Shown: one piece after another, positions 1 to 11,000 of the stretch
How positions within the stretch are numbered: position 1 is the stretch's first letter
How the letters are laid out: each line of letters starts with the position of its first letter
Origin: CAZDYI01 sp964509765
Lineage (GTDB): Bacteria; Pseudomonadota; Gammaproteobacteria; Tethybacterales; Tethybacteraceae
Direction of reading: 5' to 3'
Assembly: GCA_964509765.1 (NCBI GenBank)
Contig: CAZDYI010000011.1
Span: 62,001-126,000 of the forward strand
DNA: 64,000 bases
Notes under the pieces: model-generated
Seen by the model: the letters and a program-made list of their open reading frames with translations, nothing else
Told to the model about the DNA's origin: nothing
Databases searched by the model: none
Program-made: the position numbers and the translations under genes

Positions 1-562
1 CGACGCCGTCGGCTCCGTTGTAGGCCAGGACCGCAGTGTCCGCGGCCGCGCCGGCCGGCACGCCCGCGGAGGACGGCTTGCCGAGGGTCATCGAGCCGGA
101 CCCCGCCTCGACGAGCATCGCGTCCGTGTGGCCGTGGTAGCCCCCTGCGAACTTGGCGACGAGGCTGCGCCCGGTTGTCCCGCGCGCGAGCCTGACCGCG
201 GTCATCGCGGCCTCGGTGCCCGAGCTGACCGCCCGGAGCATTTCGGTTCCGGCCCTCCTGCACACCTCCGCTGCGTACCGCTCCTCGGCATCCGTGGACA
301 TCCCGAAGCCGAGGCCGCCGCGCGCGGCCCTTTCGACGGCCTCGAGGACCGCGGGATGGGCGTGGCCGGCGATCACCGACCCCCAGCCCATCACGAAGTC
401 GATGAGCTCGCTCCCGTCCGCGCGGAAAAGCCGCGCGCCCCTGCCGCCCGTCACGACGACCGTCCCGCTGTCGCCGCCGACCCCGCGCAGCGACCGCACC
501 GGCGAGTTGACCCCGCCGGGCATGAGCGCGTCCCGCGTTGCGGGACCGGATGGGGCTGTCAA
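1..562 (-). CDS. hemL: Glutamate-1-semialdehyde 2,1-aminomutase, N-terminal part (cut by window edge)
   Basis: This PLP enzyme converts glutamate-1-semialdehyde to 5-aminolevulinate in the C5 route to tetrapyrroles, in the cytoplasm. The visible part carries the family's N-terminal MPGGVNSPVR signature, then FVMGWGS, HPAV and SSGTEATMTAVRLARG. The catalytic lysine lies beyond position 1. About 187 residues are visible. A TTG at 562-560 gives a dozen residues before MPGGVN, close to the usual length. The first in-frame ATG, at 523-521, would begin exactly at MPGGVN and leave no N-terminal helix. Neither has a clear Shine-Dalgarno. It follows the last prepilin-like gene by 25 bases on the same strand and could be co-transcribed, although its role is unrelated. 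Family call is secure; the start is not. Confidence 0.93.
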   Translation of the reverse strand, partial: MTAPSGPATRDALMPGGVNSPVRSLRGVGGDSGTVVVTGGRGARLFRADGSELIDFVMGWGSVIAGHAHPAVLEAVERAARGGLGFGMSTDAEERYAAEVCRRAGTEMLRAVSSGTEAAMTAVRLARGTTGRSLVAKFAGGYHGHTDAMLVEAGSGSMTLGKPSSAGVPAGAAADTAVLAYNGADGV

Positions 563-587
563 GGGGCCGGCGGCCGGCCGGGCCCGG

Positions 588-2048
588 TCAGAACTCGGGC
601 CGCGGGAAGAGCGCCAGGCCCGAGTACAGGCCGTCGAAGGTCTCCGGAAGCGGGAACACGCCCGCGTCCCGCATCCTCTGGCCGAGCTCGCGGCGCGTGA
701 GCCAGCCGACCAGGTCGTCGAAGTCGAACACCCTGCGGTTGATCGTTACGTTCTTGAGCGGGGCGGGCTTGGGCTCCCACTCGTGGATGGGCACCCGGGT
801 CGTCGCGAAGACGTAGTTGTACGGGCGGTCCAGGCCGCGTATGATGTCGAAGGCCCTGGTCGAGTGGTTGCTTATCCTGGTCGGGTCCTCGTTCTGGACG
901 ATCTCGTCGTACGGGTAGCACGAGCCGAACAGGGCGTTGACCTCCTCGATGTCGATCGTGCTGTAAGTGAACGGCGGCATGGTCGGGGACGGGTAGCCCA
1001 CGCACGTCCTGTTGGTTCCCTCGTAGGTCGCGGCGCCGAAGCGGTTGGGACCGTGCGAGATGATCACGAACGGGATCCCGTCGGTGACGTCGCGGACGTT
1101 GGGGTTGAGCAGGAAGTCCGCCACGTACCTCGAGTAGTCGTCCGAATACTGGTCGAATGGGTTCTCGTTCGAGTGCAGGGTGGAGTTGTCGATGTTGTCC
1201 GTCGGCCGGCAGACGGTCGGGTCGGTGCCAGGGCCGGGGACGAGGTCCTCGGGCCTGCACACGACCATCGGCGCGGCCCCGAGCCTGCGGTCGCCGCGCT
1301 GGGCGAACGACCTGAGCTCGGACAGGTGGGCCACAGCAGCGGTCTCGTAGAACGGGATGAAGGCCCCGGCCCTCGTGGCCTGGTCGAAGCCGTAGGCCGC
1401 GGTGGAGAACACCGGGTGCACGACGTAGGTGAGCGCGGCGCCCCAGCTGTCGGTCGGCGGGAGCCCGAGCGTCGCCCACGGCAGGTCGCCGCGGACCTGC
1501 TCGCACACGCCGAAGGCGTGCTTGCCGGCGTTGTTCGCGGCCGAGCCATCGTCGAAGTCCTCGGCGAGGGGCGCGCGATCGCGGCCGATGCCGCCGTCTC
1601 CCCGCAGGGCAAACCTGTTGTCGGACCCTCCGCGCAGGCCGTCGGGCGCCGGGACCATCGGCACGTAGACCGCCGAGCGGTCCTCGATGCCGTCTCCGTT
1701 GACGTCCGGGCAGGGCAGGTACGGCCGGCCCTCGGGGACCCGGGCGATCCGGTGGCCATAATGTTCATACAGGTCTCGTGTCCCGGTGTTGCCGTTAAGG
1801 TTCAAGTAAAGGACGTTCATCCCGGGGCTGCGCCGCGAGGCGGCGTAGCCGACGACGGCGTCGATCGCGTCGGTTATGCGCTGTGACGTCCTGTCGTAGG
1901 CCTTGTCCTCGAGCTGCCTTCCGATCGGGAGCACCGCGCCGCTCAGCAAAAGGCCGAGCACGGCGAGGACGATAGCAAGCTCGACGAGCGAGTACCCCTG
2001 CCTGCGCCCGCGCCGCGCCGCGGCCTGCGTCCCGGCCCTAGCAGGCAT
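588..2048 (-). CDS. Large prepilin-like protein with LPCPD/LPW/SHGPN modules (486 aa)
   Basis: A basic leader of 18 residues ends in G, followed by YSLVELAIVLAVLGLLL. This is a type IV prepilin cleavage/methylation site with Glu at +5 and a hydrophobic helix. Three modules follow. LPCPDVNGDGIED (residues 111-123) looks like a disulfide cysteine beside a calcium-loop-like DxNGDGxxD. GDLPWATLGL is at 187-196, then DSWG. FVIISHGPNRFG is at about 328-338. The C-terminus has GVFPLP. At 486 residues it is far longer than a major pilin, so a minor pilin or surface adhesin exported by a type II or IV-like machine is more likely. The ATG overlaps the upstream gene's stop by 11 bases. No prepilin peptidase or ATPase is in the window. 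The ligand is unknown. Confidence 0.8.
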   Translation of the reverse strand: MPARAGTQAAARRGRRQGYSLVELAIVLAVLGLLLSGAVLPIGRQLEDKAYDRTSQRITDAIDAVVGYAASRRSPGMNVLYLNLNGNTGTRDLYEHYGHRIARVPEGRPYLPCPDVNGDGIEDRSAVYVPMVPAPDGLRGGSDNRFALRGDGGIGRDRAPLAEDFDDGSAANNAGKHAFGVCEQVRGDLPWATLGLPPTDSWGAALTYVVHPVFSTAAYGFDQATRAGAFIPFYETAAVAHLSELRSFAQRGDRRLGAAPMVVCRPEDLVPGPGTDPTVCRPTDNIDNSTLHSNENPFDQYSDDYSRYVADFLLNPNVRDVTDGIPFVIISHGPNRFGAATYEGTNRTCVGYPSPTMPPFTYSTIDIEEVNALFGSCYPYDEIVQNEDPTRISNHSTRAFDIIRGLDRPYNYVFATTRVPIHEWEPKPAPLKNVTINRRVFDFDDLVGWLTRRELGQRMRDAGVFPLPETFDGLYSGLALFPRPEF

Positions 2049-3657
2049 CGCAGGTTCCGGGCGGGACCCATGCCTGGCCGGGCACGACCCCGAGCGCGCG
2101 CAGCTCGTTCATGAGCTGCTCGCCGCTCATGTGGACGAGCTCGTCGTCGAAGACGGAGGAGTCGGTGTCGTGGGCGGGCATGGATATGAAGGAGTGGCTG
2201 TGGGGAAAGCTCCTCCTGATGTTCATGCGGGGGTGCAGGTCGGTGCTCGAGCTCCCGCCGCAGAAGCTGTTCGGCGGGTAGTCGTTGTTCTCGTTCTCGG
2301 GATGAGTGCTAGGCCAGTCGATTATCCCCGGCGGGAGGTTCGCGCTGCAGTTGACCCCTCCCCCGAGCGGGGAGGCGTAGTTGCCGCCGCCCTGGTGGGG
2401 GACGGCGCCGACGCCGTTGGGACCGTGGGAGACCACGACGAAGGCCATGCCGTTGACCACCTCGTGCTGCTCGTAGACGCGGGCGACGGTGAGCCCCTCG
2501 AGGACGTCGAACAGCGTGAGGTCGGTCTCGGCGACGTCGTTGATCGTCCTGCCGACGAGCGTGATCACCGCGGGGTTCGCGGTCATCGAGCAGCCGATGT
2601 TCTGCGACTCGTACGCGGAGGTGCACACGAGGCCGGGATAGTCGTCCACGATCGGCCGGACGACCTCGCCGTTGATCGTGATTTCGACGCCGGCTTGCCA
2701 TGCGTAGGTTATGTTCGATCCCGAGGCGGTGTCGTGGAGCCGCCTCTGGTAGGAGGCGAACTCCCGGGTCTCGACGGTCCGGCCCCCTGCGACCAGGTCG
2801 AGGTCCTCTCCGACGAGCGGGAACCTGGGGTCGAACATGTCCGAGCGCGTCTCGGGCCCGATCCCGAGCACCTGGCTCGCGAAGACGGGGTCGACCCGGT
2901 AGGTGAAGCGGTTCCCCCACGGGTCGTGCGCGTGGGTGCCGAGCGTGCTCCACGGGAGCATGCCCTTGTCGGTCGCGCAGCCGCCCCGGGTGATCAGCTC
3001 GTTGTCGGACCTGTCGTCGGATATCGCGACCGACATCGGGATGAACTCGGCGACCGAGTAGAGCAGCTGCAGGTTCGTCAGGTGGGAGAGCGGGTTGGGC
3101 GTCATGCCCGCGCCCGGCCGGACCCCGTGCGTGTAGTAGAAGTGCGGGGTGACGTCGCCGGGCATCTCGAGCTCGTAGGTCCTCTGGGTGCTGTCGAGCG
3201 ACCCGCCGACGTACGACCGGACCAGCAGGTTCATCCCGTCGATCACGCCGACGTTCCTCGTTGCGGGCCCGGTGAAGCCGCCGTCGGGGCCGACGTCGGC
3301 CGACGGGAGCGCGTGGCGGTCCTCGAGTCCGTCGCCGTTTATGTCCGGGCAGGGCAGGTACGGCCTGTTCGCAGGTATGGGAGCCCGGACGCCGGGGTTG
3401 GAGTCGAGGTAGGCCACCGCGCCGGGGCTGCGGTGGGTCGTGGCGTATCCGACGATCGCCCTGGATATGTCCGCGAGCTGGCCGCGCACCTCGTCGGCGC
3501 GCTCGGCGCGTATGCGCGCCCCGAGGGGGACGAGCGACATCCCGAGCAGCAGGCCGATCACGGCAAGCGCTATGCCGGCCTCGACCACGGTGTAGCCCCC
3601 CGCGCGGGCGCCGTTGCGCCCGCGCGCGGCGGCCTGCACCGTCGGTCTTCCCGCCAC
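2038..3657 (-). CDS. Large prepilin-like protein, paralogue (539 aa)
   Basis: The start is a GTG at 3657-3655, two bases after the upstream gene's TGA. The frame stays open further upstream, but that stretch only mirrors the neighbouring gene. A 25-residue basic leader ends GG, followed by YTVVEAGIALAVIGLLLGMSL, a prepilin-type helix with Glu at +5. LPCPDINGDGLED, MLPWSTLGT followed by DPWG, and FVVVSHGPNGVG occur in the same order as in both neighbours, with unrelated-looking segments between. The C-terminus ends CDAC instead of the FPLP tail of the other two, giving an extra cysteine pair. Length and module order say it is a paralogue of the flanking genes. It probably sits in the same envelope assembly. 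Confidence 0.78.
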   Translation of the reverse strand: MAGRPTVQAAARGRNGARAGGYTVVEAGIALAVIGLLLGMSLVPLGARIRAERADEVRGQLADISRAIVGYATTHRSPGAVAYLDSNPGVRAPIPANRPYLPCPDINGDGLEDRHALPSADVGPDGGFTGPATRNVGVIDGMNLLVRSYVGGSLDSTQRTYELEMPGDVTPHFYYTHGVRPGAGMTPNPLSHLTNLQLLYSVAEFIPMSVAISDDRSDNELITRGGCATDKGMLPWSTLGTHAHDPWGNRFTYRVDPVFASQVLGIGPETRSDMFDPRFPLVGEDLDLVAGGRTVETREFASYQRRLHDTASGSNITYAWQAGVEITINGEVVRPIVDDYPGLVCTSAYESQNIGCSMTANPAVITLVGRTINDVAETDLTLFDVLEGLTVARVYEQHEVVNGMAFVVVSHGPNGVGAVPHQGGGNYASPLGGGVNCSANLPPGIIDWPSTHPENENNDYPPNSFCGGSSSTDLHPRMNIRRSFPHSHSFISMPAHDTDSSVFDDELVHMSGEQLMNELRALGVVPGQAWVPPGTCDAC

Positions 3658-3659
3658 AG

Positions 3660-5000
3660 TCAGAACTCCGTCGCGTAGTAGCCGACCGCGGGCTTGGGCA
3701 GCGGGAAGATCCCGTCCGTCGTGAGCCTGCCTATGAGCGTGCCGGTCTTCATCCACACCAGGACGTCGTCGTAGCCCTCGTCCTCCGGCAGGACCGGAAG
3801 CGCGGTGGGCTGCGCGCGCACGAACACGCCGGTCCAGGAGTCGTCGCGCCCGCATGCGGCCTGCAGGTCCGCGCCCGAGCAGCCGCCGGGGGCGATCTCG
3901 GCAACCTCGCAGGGGAAGGTCAGGCGGGCGTTGATCTTCTCGTGCACCCTCTCCCGGCTCGCGTAGCTCGCGAACGGCCTGCACAGGAACGGGTCGGACG
4001 GGCTGCGGCCGTGCTGGTACACCCGCCCGCCGAGGCCGTTGGGACCGTGGGAGAGGATCGCATACGCGATCCCGTTCGACACGAACGGGTAGGTCACGCC
4101 GGCCGCGGCGAAGTCGAGCTCGACGCCCTGTCCGGCGCCGCCGCCGACGAAGCCGTACTCGAGGACGCTGAAGCGCGGGCCGTCTGCGGTGTTCGCGCTG
4201 CGGCGCTCGAAGCTCTGCCTGCTGATGTCCGTCCCGGAAACCTCGCCGGCGTGCACGATGTAGCCGTCGGGCGTGCCCGGCGCGCGCTCGAGCACGAGGC
4301 CGGGCCTGTAGAAGTACCGCAGGCTGCCGACGGACGGCGCGGCGTTGGCGTTGTGCCGGAAGGGGTACGACAGGACGTTGGCGGACTGCTCGAGCCGGAC
4401 CGCGTAGTTCCTGTACACGGGGGTGGCCTTGGTGTCCTGGTCGAAGCCGAAGGACCCGTGGCTGAAGTTGCCGTCGACCCAGTATGTGTAGTGCTGCCCC
4501 CAGGGGTCGGCGGGCTGGGTCCCGAGGGTGCGCCAGGGAAGCAGGCCCTTGCTGTCTATGCAGCGCAAGGGGGTGTTGCCGAGGTCGGCGACGTACTCCG
4601 GCCGGGCGGTGATCGTGACGGTGAACAGCGTGGCCGGGTCGTCGGCCATGAACCGGTCCTCGAAGCCGTCGCCGTCGACGTCGGGACACGGCAGGACAGG
4701 CCTGCCCGACGGCGCGTGCACGGTTATCCGCACCTGGCCGCCGACGGCCCGGTCGCGGTAGGCGACGTCCGCGCCGCGGCTGCGGTTCTCGTTCGCGTAG
4801 GCGATCACGGCCTCGTGCACCGAGCCCATGTACTCCTGGACCCCTTCGCGCTGGTCGTTGCGGATCCAGTCCGAGAGGTTCCAGGCCGCGGTCGACGAGA
4901 TCATCAGCAGGACGACGAGCACGAGCGCGATCTCGACGAGGGAGTAGCCGGAGGGGGCGGGCCTGCGCGCCCCCGTCCGGCCTCCGCTTCGTTTCGTCAC
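3660..5000 (-). CDS. Large prepilin-like protein, paralogue (446 aa)
   Basis: Translation most likely starts at the GTG at 5000-4998, which overlaps the stop of the giant upstream gene as GTGA, so the two are translationally coupled. The leader ends SG before YSLVEIALVLVVLLMISS, a prepilin site with Glu at +5. The downstream helix carries EAVIAYANENRSRG, which matches AVVGYAASRRSPG and AIVGYATTHRSPG in the two paralogues. LPCPDVDGDGFED, LLPWRTLGT with DPWG, YAILSHGPNGLG and a C-terminal GIFPLP follow. The product is predicted to be exported and methylated like a pilin. It is the shortest of the four proteins and keeps all modules in clean form. Confidence 0.8.
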   Translation of the reverse strand: MTKRSGGRTGARRPAPSGYSLVEIALVLVVLLMISSTAAWNLSDWIRNDQREGVQEYMGSVHEAVIAYANENRSRGADVAYRDRAVGGQVRITVHAPSGRPVLPCPDVDGDGFEDRFMADDPATLFTVTITARPEYVADLGNTPLRCIDSKGLLPWRTLGTQPADPWGQHYTYWVDGNFSHGSFGFDQDTKATPVYRNYAVRLEQSANVLSYPFRHNANAAPSVGSLRYFYRPGLVLERAPGTPDGYIVHAGEVSGTDISRQSFERRSANTADGPRFSVLEYGFVGGGAGQGVELDFAAAGVTYPFVSNGIAYAILSHGPNGLGGRVYQHGRSPSDPFLCRPFASYASRERVHEKINARLTFPCEVAEIAPGGCSGADLQAACGRDDSWTGVFVRAQPTALPVLPEDEGYDDVLVWMKTGTLIGRLTTDGIFPLPKPAVGYYATEF

Positions 5001-8000
5001 TGCTGCGACATCCTGCCGCCGACCATGCGGAAGACGTCGTTCCCGGGGACCCCGGCGCGCGGCGAGCCGGAGCCGTCGGACCTGTGTATGTTGCCGAACA
5101 GGAAGTAGTCGTCCAGGTCGGTGTTCTCGGGGTCGTCGAGCAGCATGCACTTGTGCGCGTCGCCGACCTGGGTGGATTGCGGGTCGACCGGCCCGTCGGA
5201 TCCCCACGGGGTGGAGTCGAGCGCGTTCTCGAGGCGCAGGAGGTCCGCTGCCCCGGGGCCGTCGAACTCGTAGGTGACGTCGAGCAGGTTCCTCCTGGTG
5301 ATCAGCTCCCGCTGCTGGGAGAACTCGATCACCTCGTCTGCCGACGCGCAGACCGCGTACTCGATCAGCGGCTCGGGGCTGTGCCCGATCAGGGCCTTGA
5401 TGTTGGTGAACCGCACGGGACGCCCGCCGATGTGTATGGTGATCCCCTGCGGCAGCCGCGCCGCCGGCGGGGCGAACTCCATCTCGGTGCCGGTGTAGAG
5501 CGCGACCGAGCTGCGGGCGTTGAGCCTGATGTTGTCGCTGAAGTGCTGGATGTCGACCTCGGACGACGGCAGGTAGGTCCCGAGCAGCGGGTTGATCACC
5601 GAGTTGGCGGGTATGGTGAGGGTCACAGCATCGAGAACCAGCTCGACGTCGTCGAGCACCCGGACCCACATGTTCTGGTAGATGGGGTTCTCCATGGCGG
5701 TGAGGTCGTCGTTGAAGCCCAGTATCTGCGTCCTCGACGTGTCGGTGAGGTCGGCGAACGGCGTTGTCACCGCGGGCTCGATCCTGCGGTCGATCACCAT
5801 GCCGCCCACGTCGTACGCCATGGCGGGTCGGAAGCCGGCATCGGCGGACGTCGGCTCGTGCGGGTCGAGCGTGGTTCCCGCAAAGAGGGTGACCGAGCGC
5901 TGCGCATCGACCTCGGTCGGGTCGGTCAGGTCGGTGAAGTACCTGTGCAGGGTGATCTCGGCGTTCGCCGGGAATACGATCCTGTGCAGGTGGGGCGCAA
6001 ACTCGTACTGGGGGTCCATCGCGAAGTTGGACGGGTCGAACGCGCTCGGGTCCGCGGCCTCGACATCCTCGTTCCTGAACACCGAGTCCATGGCCCTGGT
6101 GTCTAGCACGGCGGAGGTGAAGTTGGCGCCGCTCGGGAGGAGCTCGTCGGGAATCGCAAACCTGACGGTAAGCAGGCGGTAGTCTCCGAGCGCGGGAGTG
6201 GCGGTGTCGGTCACTATCCTGCCTCCCCTGAATCCAATGCCGTCCACCTCGTACTGAACTCTCCCGGAATTGATGCTTTCGTAAGGAGTGGTGGAACTCC
6301 CCAGTGATATCGCCACCGAAGTGGTGATCGCCGACGGGCGGGTGTATATCCCCGGCGAGCCGCCGCCGCCGCCTGCGACAACGTTGCCAACCGCCCCGTT
6401 CGCGCCGAGGGTAAGGACTATCTCAGGTCCGGAGGTTTGCTCAAGCCTCCTTGACGGCAGGGCCAGGCCGAGCTCCGGATAGACGATGCTGCCGCCGGGC
6501 AGGATCTCGGCGCCTATGGTGACAGCGGGCGTGGGAACCTGGAGCCACAGGTTCCTTCCGGAGATGACAGGGTCCGACTCCGAGAACTCGACCTCGATCT
6601 CGTTGAAGATGGGATTCCTCTCAAGGTCCGCATGGGTGAGGATGCCTTCGGTGAGCTCCGGGTAGAAGCTGCGGAAGTCGACGATGTCCTGCTGCTCCGA
6701 CAGGGGAAGCTGCCGGCGCTCGATGTACAGCTGGCTCGCGTCCGTGGCCAGGAGCGGTATCCTGAGGTTTTCGTCAGGCGGTGCGCGCCTCGAGGGTGTC
6801 CAGTGGTTGTCAAAGCTTGCCGGGACGTCAACCGATATCCTCGTTGTCGCCGGCCACATCCCGACGCCCGGCTGCTTGTAGAAGGCTACAGGCGCGAAGA
6901 GGTCCATGTGCTGGCCGACCGTGAGCGTAGTGACTTGGTCTCCGAACCTTTGGAGGGTGAACCCTGTGAGCTGCGGCAGGGTGAACCTCGCTTCGCTGTT
7001 CAAGGCACCGCCGGAATAGTCGATCACACGGAGGAAGGCCGTGTGGCTCGGCTCCGTGTCGGAGGGGGTGTGGTCGCCAGGGTCAAAGCCAAAGTCAACA
7101 GGGTTTCCGCCGTCGTCGAAGGCCCTGTTTTGGTGTCCGGAAAAGCCGTCCGTGGAGGCGGTGGACGGAAGCATGGCGGCGGTGGACCAAGCCCGCTGGT
7201 AACCGCTGTCCGTGGCCTGAACCCTGAATTCATTGAAAGTTCCCGAGCCCGAGGTGTTGACCAAGTCCTCAATGTCGTCACCATCAATCTGTACGGTGAT
7301 GTTGACGTCGAAAAAGCCTTCGATGTTGTTCCATGTGTTGCCGCCTTCGCGGATCTGGAACTGCGAGGCAACGTTCGTCAGCAGGATTTCAACGTCCACG
7401 TCGCCAATCTGGGAATTGGCGCCGCCGAGCTGCTGCAAGGTAAGGGTGAAGGGCACGCCGCAGAAAGGGCAGTAAACCGGAGGTCCCACAGGGAGGGCAA
7501 TGGTGACGTCGGTGTTGTTCAGCGGATACTGGGTGCCCGTGTAGTCGGCGAGCCAGGCGTCGTCGTGGGTCTTGTTGTGCGGGATCGCCATGTTGAGCGG
7601 CAGCGCACGGGAGTGGGCCGGGTTTGGCACTGGCGAGAGGCCTGCAATTGTGACGGCGTCCAGCGCGAGGGCCGCAGTCTCGAAGTTGTGGTCGCGCAGT
7701 GCCATCCACCACTCCTCGCCCTCGCCGGTCGTCGTCTCGAATATCTGGCTCTGCGCCCGGACCCCGATGTCGGTCCGCGCCTCGATCGCTCCCTGCCAGG
7801 CGTAGCCCGGCGTGTCGAACTTGGCGACCTCGCCCGGGGCCAGGGTAACAACCTCGAACCGCGTGTCGGGGTCCTGCGCGCCCGCGGCGCCGTAGGTGGT
7901 GTCGACGGTGATTGTGGATGGTATCGTGAGCGTCATGGTTGACAGGGGGTAGTTGGTGACGGCGTTCGGATGGGGGGCCGGGGGGACGAAGTCGGTGCCC

Positions 8001-11000
8001 GTGAGTGAGCACGGGAAGTTGAACGGTGTCCAGATTCCCGTCAAGCCGGGGTACCCGCCCGTTGGATTGTAGGGGGGGCCAGCGGGGTCGAATGTCAAGG
8101 GATTGTTGGTGATTGCGGGATTGAGGGGGGAGGGATAGGCAGAGACTCCCTGTCTGTTCGCGCAGATGTTCAGCGGCACCTCGCCGAGGTCGACGACCCT
8201 CTGGAACGTCGATCCCGGCAGGACCTCGGGCAGGGACAGCCCCGGGCCGGTCCGCACCGCGTCGCCCCTAACCGCCACCTCGAAGCCCGTCACCTCGTCG
8301 ACGAGCCTCATGTCGCTGAGGTCGTATGTGTCGCTGCCCTCGACGTAGCTGCTGCCGGGGCCGAGGTCGATCGACACCGCCAGCCCCGCGGCCTCTACGT
8401 CGTCGTGCTCGGACACCGCAAGCTCGGTCCCGCCCCCGAGGTGCAGCGTTCCCGCCATCCGCGCCGTCACCCGGTAGGAGGACAGCGCCTCGTTGCCGAG
8501 CGTGTACCCGCCTAGGACCACTGTGACCGGCTCCTGGTGGCCGCGCGCGGTCGGGTCGTCCGGCTTCACCTCCGGCAGGTGGTAGGGCTGCGTCAGCCCC
8601 GGCTCCTCCTGCAAAAACTGCATCCCTCGCGGGCCGGGGCGGATCACCACAGTCTGGCCCGGCGTCCCGAAGCTCGCGAACCCCGGGAAGGGCTCGATCG
8701 CGTTGACGTCGCTCGAGCGACGCATCGCGCGGAGCCCGCCGCCTTCCGTGAACTGCACCCCGGCGACCGTCTGCGTCAGGCCCGAGCCGTCGACAACCTC
8801 GATGTCCGGAGGGACGATCCAGGATCCCCGGTAGCCGTGCACGATCAGCCCCGCGAGCGGCGGCGAGGATTCCGGCAGCTGCACCGCCGCGCCCGGCAGC
8901 GCAAGGGCGTTCAGGCCCTCGCCTGCGCCTGAGGCGCAGTCCTCGTCCTCGACTCCGGCCCGGTCCTCGCGGCACTCGTCCGCAACCGCGTAGAACAGCG
9001 GGTTGTTCTGTGCGAAGACCAGGTCGTCGGGACGGAAGTCCGTGTGCTGCCAGTCGTTGTCCCTCTTGCTCCAGGATAGCTCGATCAGCGACTGCGCCCT
9101 GAGCCGGCCCAGCGGGTCGTAGGCCGAAGCCGAGCGCAGCCGGAAGATCTGGCCCTTGGTGACGGTCCCGCCGGCCCGCCTCGCCACGGCGCTGCCGCCC
9201 CTGACCGTGCTGACCACCTGGTAGCCTTCCGAATTGGCGACGAAGCTGAACGACAGGTCGGGGTCGTCTCCCGGAACCTCGTTCCCGCGGATCAGCAGGC
9301 TGTTGGATGGGTCTACCCAGCCGAAGTCCGAGCTGATGAACGCGACCGGCCCGTCGATGAAGGTGCCGTCGTGCAGCCATTCCACAGAGTCGCCGACCAG
9401 CACGATGTCGGAGTCGAGTATCATCCCGGAGACCACCAGGTCCGTGTCGTTTGCCCCCATGCTGGCCGTCAGGGAAGTCACGTGCCTGCCGGCGTCTATG
9501 TCCCTTCCCGCCGGGATCAGCAGGCGCGGGTTGTTGACCGCAAAGCCCTCGGGGACTTCCCTGACGAAGTTCCGCTCGACTACCTGCGACATGTCGTTTC
9601 CGCGCCTGTACCGAAACCCCCTGCCCCAGGGGATTAGGGAGCGTCCGGAGTCGACGTTTGCGGAGTCGACCCACACGACGGAGACCCGGGCGGGCCCCGT
9701 GAACGAGTGCTGGTCCCTCGAGAAACGCAGGCCCTCCCTGCGGTCCCGGTCGGACGGCGCCCCGGACGGAATCGGCGAGAAGCCCACCCCGCGGAACACC
9801 CGCCCGCCGGGCGCGAAGTCGTCGCTGTAGACGCCCAGCGTTGCGAAGAACGGCGAGCTGGAGGTGAACGTGGTGATGTCCGCGACCAGCGCCGGGTTCG
9901 GGAGCATCCCGAACTCCGCCTTGCTGCCCTTCGGGACCAGCAGGCGGCGGAAGGGCTGGTCGTTGCTCTCGTACATCATCGCGTCGGTGTGGAAGTCGAA
10001 CACCGCGCGCAGGCTGTCCGGCAGGCTCGAGCCGAGCGGCATCGTGTCGCTCGGGGCGAGCGAGGCGTCCTGGTAGCTGTCCCCGTAGGGGGCGATGTCC
10101 GTGGTCGGGTTGAGCCGGATCGCGAGCTCGGCCAAGTTCGGGTCGATGTAGGTGTCGGGGTTTCCGGATGTGCGGATCACGCTCACCAGCACGTTGGTCA
10201 GCTCGGAGCCGGCGAACAGCCCCCCGGGGTTGGCTAGGGCGGCGCCAGGCCGGAAGGGGGCGACCAGCGGCGTGGAGCTCTCCCAGTTGCCGAACTGGTT
10301 CAGCGCGACGTGCGAGTTCGCGATGGTCACGGTTACCGACAGCGGGTCCGGCGTTGACGTGGTGAGCAGGCCCGGTATGCCCAGCGTGAGCTCGAGGGGC
10401 TCGGCTCCGAGGTTGATCCGCCCCGGGTTGGCCTGCATCAGGAAGCCGCCCTCGGCCAAGTCAATGTCTATCGTCTGGGCGACGATTCTGACCGTGAAGT
10501 CCGTGCCTAGGGCGGAGGCGCCAGGGTAAACCCTGCCCACAGTGAGGGTTGCTGCCGCGGTGTCCACCGGGACGATCGCTGCCGCTGACGTGTCGAGCTC
10601 CACCCCGACGCCCATCTCGTCCGTCAGGGCGTACGCCGAGAAGCCCACCGACGCAAGCGCCGCACGGTTGGGGGCGGGCTGCAGGGCTATGTTGTTGACC
10701 GCAAGCCGGTCCGGGTCGCCCACGGCCTGGTAGCGCACGTCCAGCCTGCTGATCGGGTTGTCGATGAATGACACCGTCACGGTGTCGGCCGGGTTGAGCG
10801 GTTCGAACGACGGGGTCCTGATGGTCAGCGAAAGCAGGGTCATCTCGACGGGCGTGGTGCCCGCTATGTCTGCCTGTATGGTCACCGAGGCGGTGTCGTA
10901 CCTCGCGAACGGACCCATCCTCCGCGACATCGGCACCACCATGTTGTGGTACGGGTATACGTGGAAGCCGTTGTGGTGCGGGTCATTCGTCAGGTTGGTC

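Noticed and set aside
153..1886. Long plus-strand open frame opposite the prepilin-like gene
   Set aside because: It is the antisense of a clear prepilin-like gene; residues are R/V/G-rich with no motif, as expected from GC-rich mirror frames.
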